DNA of 64,000 nucleotides from Globodera rostochiensis. Taxonomy: Eukaryota; Nematoda; Chromadorea; Rhabditida; Heteroderidae. Positions 57,301 to 64,000 of the stretch are shown here, one piece after another. The DNA is taken from assembly GCA_018350325.1 (NCBI GenBank), contig JAEVLN010000002.1, positions 5,749,456 through 5,813,455 of the forward strand, written 5' to 3'. Each line of letters starts with the position of its first letter. Position 1 is the stretch's first letter. The translations under genes were made by a program, and so were the position numbers. The notes beneath the pieces were generated by a model that saw only the letters and a list, made by a program, of their open reading frames with translations, had not been told where the DNA came from and made no database searches.

Positions 57301-59235
57301 ACCATTGCATGTAGGGGGTTGAATATACGTTCACTGTCGCCCGGTCCCCGCATCAAGTTGAAACTGCTTTAGCAATTTAAATAAATCTTTAATAATGCGA
57401 TTTGTTAATAAAAAAATCAATCAATTAAAAATAAACACGCAATTTAGGCAATTTCCTTGTGATAAAGTTTTAAATACTTATAAAATTTAAAGAATTTGGT
57501 ATAAAGAAGTTACAACAAACTTAATAATTAAAAAAATATAAGTTTGGATATAAATATTCTTGTACAACCATAGCATTATTCCCAATTATGCCCACTCGAC
57601 TTAAACAAATTTATTTATAGCGAAATTTATTAAATAAAAAATTAATTCAAATTGCCAAAAATTGTCTAAATTATAAAACGCCTTTAAACTGATTTTAAAC
57701 GATTATTTAGTGTTTGTCGCGCAATCTTTTTAAATAAACTACAATCTGTCAAAAAACATAACAAGATCAGTGTTTTACTTAATAAAATATTAAGCGATTT
57801 ATTCATTTGGATAGAAGTCGATTAACACCATGCTGGATGCCCTGTTGGGCCACATTCACGAAATTCTACCTGTTTTACACCACCACAGCAAACGCTGAGG
57901 GGAGCTGGAGCATCTCGCAAATCGTCCAGAAAACTAAGGCCGACAAATTTTCCCAACATGATTTAAACTAATAATACGTTACAACTAATTATATGATCAT
58001 TAACCACCAAAACCAGAAAAAACGATTAATTCGATAGTTCTGTCGGCAACATACTGTATCTACATTTATCGTTAAATATGTTCTGATGTAATAAAAAAAT
58101 CGACAAACAAAAAAATAAACATAATTATTTTTTCATAAAAAAATTTCAACTAATTTATACAATTCATAAATTAAAATAACTGATTAATAATGTCATCATT
58201 TAATTAATAACGGATTTACCAAATGAAATCATTTTTAAGCCCTCGATAATATTAAATACGGATATTCTCTTTAAAATATTTACCCAGACAGAATTTTAAA
58301 TTTTTTTACTTACTATCTATAAAAATATTTTTATAAAATGTTATTGAAATAAAAAACTAAAATTTCGTACGCCAACTGCTAAAACCTAGATTGGAATATT
58401 GTAAAATGTCATTAAATAAACAGAAGTTGTTTGCCAAGTAATTTCTATAGGCTTCTCCTATCGATGTTCTCGCTATCCAAAACTTCAATTTCCGCTAATG
58501 TTAGATTGTCAAAAACAGACCAGGTTCAAAAAAGTACATTTGGTGTTGCTAATAGCTCAGCTCCATTCAAAGACTGGAGATATATCCAGAAAAAAGTCAA
58601 CAATTTATAGATTATACTTGTTTATATTTGAGTCATGATTGTGTTTTGTTGATTTTTAAAAAATGATTTTATTCAAAAAACAGGGGTGGCTAAACTAACT
58701 AAAATATAATGTTTACAAATATTTTATTGATGATTTGTAAAACAAAGGATTATTTTGTATGTATTTGTTTTAAAACTTATTGAAATTTTTTCTTTTGGCC
58801 TATATTCGAGTTGTCTTTAATAATTAAGCCATAACAAATAGATTTTAACCTTTGACTTTGACTAATTTTTATTAAAAAAAGTTAAATTTCTAATACCAAC
58901 AATTTTCTTTTATTATATGTTTTGGTCTCTTGTATCATTTTATCTTTGAATGTTTAATACGTATTTTAAATTTATTAATTTACATCAATTGGCTAAGGAG
59001 TTGGTAAAAAGAAGTAAAAAATGTTTTTGCTGGGGTGTCATTGTGGCTTCGACAATATTTATATGCATTTTGCTTTCATTTGGTATCAAATAAGCCAAAT
59101 CCGATATTTCATCGACTAAGCCAAAATACGACATTTAATCTATCGACATTTCATCGATGCAACATTTCATCGACGGAGCCAAAATCCGGCATTTAATCGA
59201 CGCTATAATTCATCGACTAAAGAAAAAACAAAAAT

Positions 59236-59641
59236 TCCTCGTTCGGGGGTTATCGAGGGTGCTATTCACGAATTGACATCAGATTCATCATCTGTTTATG
59301 AGTTCAAAAGGAGTGATTTTTTGAAAAATGTCTCAAAAATTCAACAAAAACCAAAAACATTCAAAAACCACAATTAGAACTAAAAGGAAGTAGTAAATGA
59401 TCGAATCGTGCTTTGCTGAATGACTTTGAGGCAAAATTGATTTCTAAAAAAATTTAAATTTTCGGGAATCAGTGTTTTGTTACTATGTTAGTCGAAATGG
59501 AAGTCAAATACGGATTCTACGGCCCCTTAAACCCCTAAAACACTTATAAATACCAAAACAATTTTTTTAAAATCACAGATGTTGAACTCATAAACAGATG
59601 ATGAATCTGATGTCAATTCGTCAACAGCAACCCGACAACGA
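59236..59641. mobile_element. MITE-like element in unit 3
   Basis: Third copy, offset 5271 from the second; same inverted arms. Confidence 0.6.
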
Positions 59642-60117
59642 ACCGTATTTTAAAATTTTGGTTGCAAATCTCTTAACAAATTGAGCCAAAAATTAAAAAA
59701 TTTCTTCGGCTGCGCCTATCGGCAATGCCGACCCCCCCCCCACCCCACCCTGCCTCAAAAGCTTAAATTACATTCCAAAAAATTATTTGCAACCAAATTT
59801 TTTAAAATACCTACAGTAATTTTTTGAAGCTTTTTAGAAATGGGAGGAGTCCGGTGATGCTGATAGTGGGAGTAATCCCTGCCGGGGAAAAATGTTAAGA
59901 TTTTAATAATTTTTGTTAAATTGATCCAAAAATTATGAATTTGAAAATCAAAAAGGTTCCCCTTTGGTTTAACAAAAAGCCAGTTTCGGTTTTGGGTTAA
60001 CCGGGTGTCGGCCAAAAACCGAAACCGAAAACCAGGGTTCGCAAAACCGGCTAAACCGAAAATTCACAAAATAAAATTTAGATTTAATTGAGAACTAAAT
60101 TTTAAAAAATTCTGGGC

Positions 60118-60990
60118 TCAGCTAAATTGAAGATGCATTATTTAAAAAATACTCCGTATGCAAATTGACCAAAAGAAATTCTTAAATTAAAAAATAACAA
60201 AGAAATGTATAAAAAAAATATAAAGCAAAGCAAATGCTAATGCTAATGGCAACATCAAATTTAGCAGAATAAAAAAAAACACAAGCAAACAATTTGATTT
60301 ACAGTTCAAATAATAAATCACAATGGCAGGCAATAATAATAAATATTAAAAGAAATTTATTAAAAGAAATAGAATAACGTTTGTGCAATGGAACGGCAGG
60401 GAAACCGAATATGTGCTAAAAGTTCGAGGAATAACCAAGAAAATTATGCTGTTACAATTAAAAAAAGTTTATGAATGATAATTGCATAAGAAGCTGCAGA
60501 AATAAATTTGTTTTAATAAAATACTTTGAACTAGTGCTTTACTTTAAAAGAATTTGAATAATAAGGCAATGCGGAGAGATTCTCCAACAGCGTATGTTGT
60601 ATGTACTTGCATTTTTTGAGAAAAAAACATTAAAAAAATTCCCCACGGGAAAACGATGCGCAAATCGCCTTTGCTAGGTGCCACTGTCGCCCGGTCCCCG
60701 CATCCAGTTGAAACTGTTTTGGCAATTTAAATAAAATCTTTAATAATGCGATTTGTTAATAAAAGACTAATCAATTAACAATAAACACTCAATTTAGGCG
60801 TATGACTTTATTGTGATCGCATATTTGTTAGCGTTTTGAAACTTTAGCATATAATATAGTTTTATATTTAGCAAGGAGTTCGAGTTGAGTTTGTGGTTCA
60901 TGTCCCTTGAACGCCCATTTAAGCCCATTCGTTGAAAAGGACGAATGCTCGGACATGGTGAAACCTAAGTCATCCAGTTAGGGTCAGTCC
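60118..60990. repeat. Rearranged, diverged remnants of the 5.27-kb unit and a structured segment
   Basis: 60118-60170 matches 51186-51245 and 60680-60800 matches 52061-52180 with scattered differences, so the unit continues here with internal deletions. 60899-60957 forms a nested hairpin: outer CATGTCC/GGACATG, inner CATTCGT/ACGAATG with an 8-nt loop. Confidence 0.6.
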
Positions 60991-63900
60991 TCAACAGTAC
61001 CAATTTTTTAATTTTGTATCATTATGATTTTATGTTAATAAATTCTTTATTAAAAAATAATTTTTAAAATATTTTGTTTTTGTTTATTTAATTGTTCCTA
61101 CTGAAATTCTATATCTTTTCTTTTGATCGTCTTTTGTCATTCATTTTAGTGCATTTTTGTTATGGTTTTCTAATATTTAATTTTAGTTTATTTAAGAAGT
61201 CAGACTCATAGTTTTGTTTGATTATTTTTAGTTAAACTTTTTTATTTGCGCTTGTTGCAACATTTAGTATGGATGAGTCGTTCAATCGGTGCCACTTTTT
61301 GAATTTTTAAACCTGTTAATGTTTATTCAGAAGGTGGTTTAGTTTTTACTTTTTGGCTTTTAATCTATGAATATTTTATATGGTAATTAAACACACAATT
61401 GTTTTTATATTTGGATTTAGTTTTTACTCTTAATAATTTAAGGTTTTCAATGAAGTGGAGCCGAGTCGGAAAATTGTACTTGTACAAATTTTTGTTTATT
61501 TTTAATCCAGATTATAGAGTAAAAGTTGCATTTTACATTTTCAACTTCCTTGTACTATAAACAAAAATTTTCAACCAGTTGTTGACTTTTACACAGACTT
61601 TTTAGGGATTTTGCCGTTAAGAAGGTTGAATATTTTAGTTAAATTATGAATATTTAATTACACTTGTTTATTTTTATTATTATTTAAAATTTTTACATTT
61701 TTTAATTGCATTTATCAACTCTTTTATTAATATTTAATATAACTTTTTCTACATCCTCATTTTTACAACTTTTTCAAAAGGCTTTGTAGCCATTTGGTCC
61801 GCGGGTACCAAATGCCCCATCCGTCCAACCCGCCCTTAAGTACCTTTGTTCTACAAAAACTTACTGAACAGACATCTCGTAAGATGGAGGTTGGAACACG
61901 TGCGGCTGGCCATGCCTGGACAACTGTCGGGCTATATTTATTTCAATTATTTTGCATTTTTATTTTTTATTCTAATTTTTATAAGAACATTTTTGCTAAA
62001 AACATCTATTAGTGCAGAATTTTTTTAGATTTGATTTTACATCTATGTTAAGTTGACAATTATTTGAGATTTAGTTAACAATAATTGTGAACCTAACCTT
62101 TTGATGATTTTAATTTTAGTTAATTTATTTTTTTATTCGAATTTATTAGAGAAAGAAAAATTGATTTTTTCAACTTGTTGTACTTTTTAATATTTACAGA
62201 CTGCATGCAATTTTTTGAAATCTTTTATTTTTTATTTCACAAATGTAGTTGCATATTTGAGGGGTTTGTAAAGTGCGAAGCATCTACATTATGATGAGCG
62301 TTTCCTTTATTGATCTCTGCATCCAGCATGACGATTTGAACACTTTTGTTAAAAATAACATTAATATATTTAGTTTAATATTAATTGGTTCCTCATAATA
62401 TAATTTTAACATTAATAAGGTAACAGATTTTTGTTATCACAGTTCGTCTTTATACGATTTCCTGTCAGTGTGTTATTAAAAATATTAGCATATAATGTGA
62501 GAAATTATTTTTTCATTTTCACTCAAATTCCGTTGAATAGTGAGAGTTATTCTAATATTTAAAACATTTTATTATCTATAACCACACTTTTACCCATAAT
62601 ACATCCCTAACTTTTTGGTTTTAAATGCATCTCTGACCAAAACTTTTTACAAAACGAAAGTTTTCTATAGAATGGCAAAATAGGCAACAACGTCCCAAAA
62701 GGTCCAAAATAATTCACCAAACCCTACCTCAACACAAATATAAAAATGCAAAAATTGATTTGTTTGAATGAAACGGAAAGAATGACTGAAACAGGTACTG
62801 CAATTTCTTTCAGTTTTAACATTTACTTGTATTGTTTAAATAATTTGTTGCAAAGATTTTGTAGTTGAATTTGTTTTTAAAAATCGTTATTGAGGAAAGT
62901 CTTAAAAATAAGAAGAATCTTGTCAAAAGCAATTATTGTTTTAAATATGATTTGAGTTTTAGCAACAAAAACATTAAGTATTTTAATTTGCGATTGAGAA
63001 GCTAAACGTTGCATTTCATTTTATTTTATAATTGAATGAATGATATATTATTTGTTTATTGTTTATTAATAGCTTTTTTTACTTAAAAATCACTGTAAAT
63101 ACGTGTTAGATGGTTGAAAACCATATGTAAATTAAACTCTGTAAAAACTTTATATTTTTGGCGTTGTTATTCCAGTTGCATCTCGGTTTAAATCTAACAA
63201 TTCAACTTTGGGTGCTCATCCGATTTGATATTTGTAAATTTTTAAGTTGATATTTGATTTCATTTCCCGTTTCACACTGAATGATTATTTAAAATTTAGG
63301 TTTTATTTTTGGGTTTTTAATAAACTTTTTTTTAAGTGTAGCCTATATTATGTTTTTATGTAAAAACAAAATTTAACTTTAATATTTTACATAAAACACC
63401 TTAAAGGTCAAATTGGTTATAAGGATTTGTATTCAGATGTTGGTCAAGAAGCAATGGTCAAAAAAATATTAGAGATGTAATTATAAAAAAATGAATGCTT
63501 ATCCTAATTATAAAAATTCATAACACACAACCGAGAAATTGAAAAAGTAAAAAAATGAACATCACTGCTCAGCTCAAACCGAAATTTTTTTAATATTTAA
63601 AAAAATTAGTTCTGAATAAAGAGCTTTTTATTTTATCATTTACAATAAACGCCACACGTTACATAAACGAAATGGCATGCCAAAACACGACACGACTCCC
63701 GATACAACTCTGGACAAGACAATGACCGGGATTGTAAGAGACAATTATATTTTTAAAATTTTATAACGCTATAAATATAATATCGATAATTTATTTTTTT
63801 ACAAGTTCTAGTGCAAATAGATTTGATTATATCGTATATTCAACGTTTATTTAATTTGTGAGATTATTAATGCTCCTAAAATGCGCTCTTTGATATAAGC

Positions 63901-64000
63901 CCACTGGCTTTTAAACAACCCTGAAAATTTTATCCTATGACAAGGGTAATCTTCGATCTCTTTAAAAAAATTAAAACATTTTAAAATAACCTACGCTAAA
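60991..64000. other. T-rich to mixed AT DNA, no gene called
   Basis: Strand bias flips from A-rich to T-rich near 61 kb and mixes again after about 63.4 kb. A GC-richer island at 61795-61930 and a smaller one at 62265-62330 could be plus-strand exons, but I see no coherent protein. No RNA gene recognised. Confidence 0.4.

Larger units (their letters stand above)
47893..60117. repeat. Tandem array of a 5.27-kb unit, about 2.3 copies
   Basis: Units start at the sequence ATAGGCTTCTCCTATCGATG at 47894, 53176 and 58447. Copy 2 to copy 3 offset is exactly 5271; copy 1 is about 5282 because of small indels. Copies differ by rare substitutions, and copy 3 sometimes agrees with copy 1 against copy 2 (for example GCTGGGGTG at 48489 and 59030, GCTGGGTTG at 53757), as after gene conversion. 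The array breaks at about 60117, where sequence jumps to a diverged match of 51186 onward. Within a unit, about 49605-49720 is repeated imperfectly at 53062-53180, which may have seeded the duplication. No gene of normal type; the repeated open frames of 60-86 codons have no domain. Confidence 0.92.

Noticed and set aside
47893..60117. Nuclear copy of a mitochondrial (mini)circle, because cyst nematodes have multipartite mtDNA and the unit is AT-rich and circularly repeated
   Set aside because: No mitochondrial protein, rRNA or tRNA motif is recognisable in the unit.

Overview
The window looks like nuclear DNA of a plant-parasitic cyst nematode (Heteroderidae, Globodera/Heterodera type). The best taxonomic clue is the spliced gene at 31670-33374. 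It belongs to a large lineage-specific family of about 350-residue proteins, often labelled F-box-like, that I know from cyst nematode genomes. Short introns with TTTYAG acceptors, a eukaryotic tRNA-Leu(CAG), a spliced MULE transposase with a FLYWCH-like start, and strongly AT-rich intergenic DNA all fit. The species call is inference.

Layout. 1-3.9 kb: T-rich DNA with no convincing gene. 3.99-20.44 kb: a GC-richer block of retroelements, all read on the minus strand. From upstream to downstream it holds: a U3-like LTR fragment (20.34-20.44 kb); the 3' remnant of one helicase element with an LTR-like module (20.0-19.23 kb); a long leader; an intact 1567-codon Gag + envelope-like + protease ORF; an intact 1062-codon RT-RNase H-integrase ORF in the +1 frame; a 55-nt poly(A) (poly-T on +); an LTR-like fragment with a possible primer-binding site; and a two-ORF gene for a UPF1/MOV10-type SF1 helicase that ends in a Gag-type zinc knuckle. 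The last 1.2 kb of that gene is duplicated in tandem. 20.4-25 kb is non-coding.

Across 8.68-24.55 kb about 20 copies of one structured motif lie in the same orientation: TGACT on the + strand, 2-8 nt, then a small hairpin with a CNAR tetraloop. Read on the retroelement sense strand these are hairpins with UUCG/CUUG-like loops followed by AGUCA. They fall in different reading frames and also in non-coding DNA, so the signal is at the nucleotide level. This is the most unusual thing I found.

26-37.2 kb is a host gene neighbourhood: a helical protein gene (minus), a small secreted Cys-containing protein (minus), tRNA-Leu, the F-box-like gene (plus), a second small secreted protein (plus) and a two-membrane-segment gene with an apparent frameshift. 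It is interleaved with an 891-bp foldback element and several small inverted-repeat elements. 37.74-40.03 kb is a MULE DNA transposon whose TIRs are built of 12-13 bp subrepeats; its transposase seems to lack the segment with the first catalytic Asp. A second perfect 47-bp foldback lies inside it.

40.1-64 kb: a 105-bp pyrimidine minisatellite, then A-rich DNA without clear genes. It contains a tandem array of a 5.27-kb unit (about 2.3 copies, 47.9-60.1 kb), internal inverted-repeat elements and short GC-rich islands, some of which look like small minus-strand exons. From 61 kb the strand bias flips to T-rich.

Limits: all homology calls are from reading motifs, not from searches. Exon borders were deduced by eye from GT/AG sites and phase.
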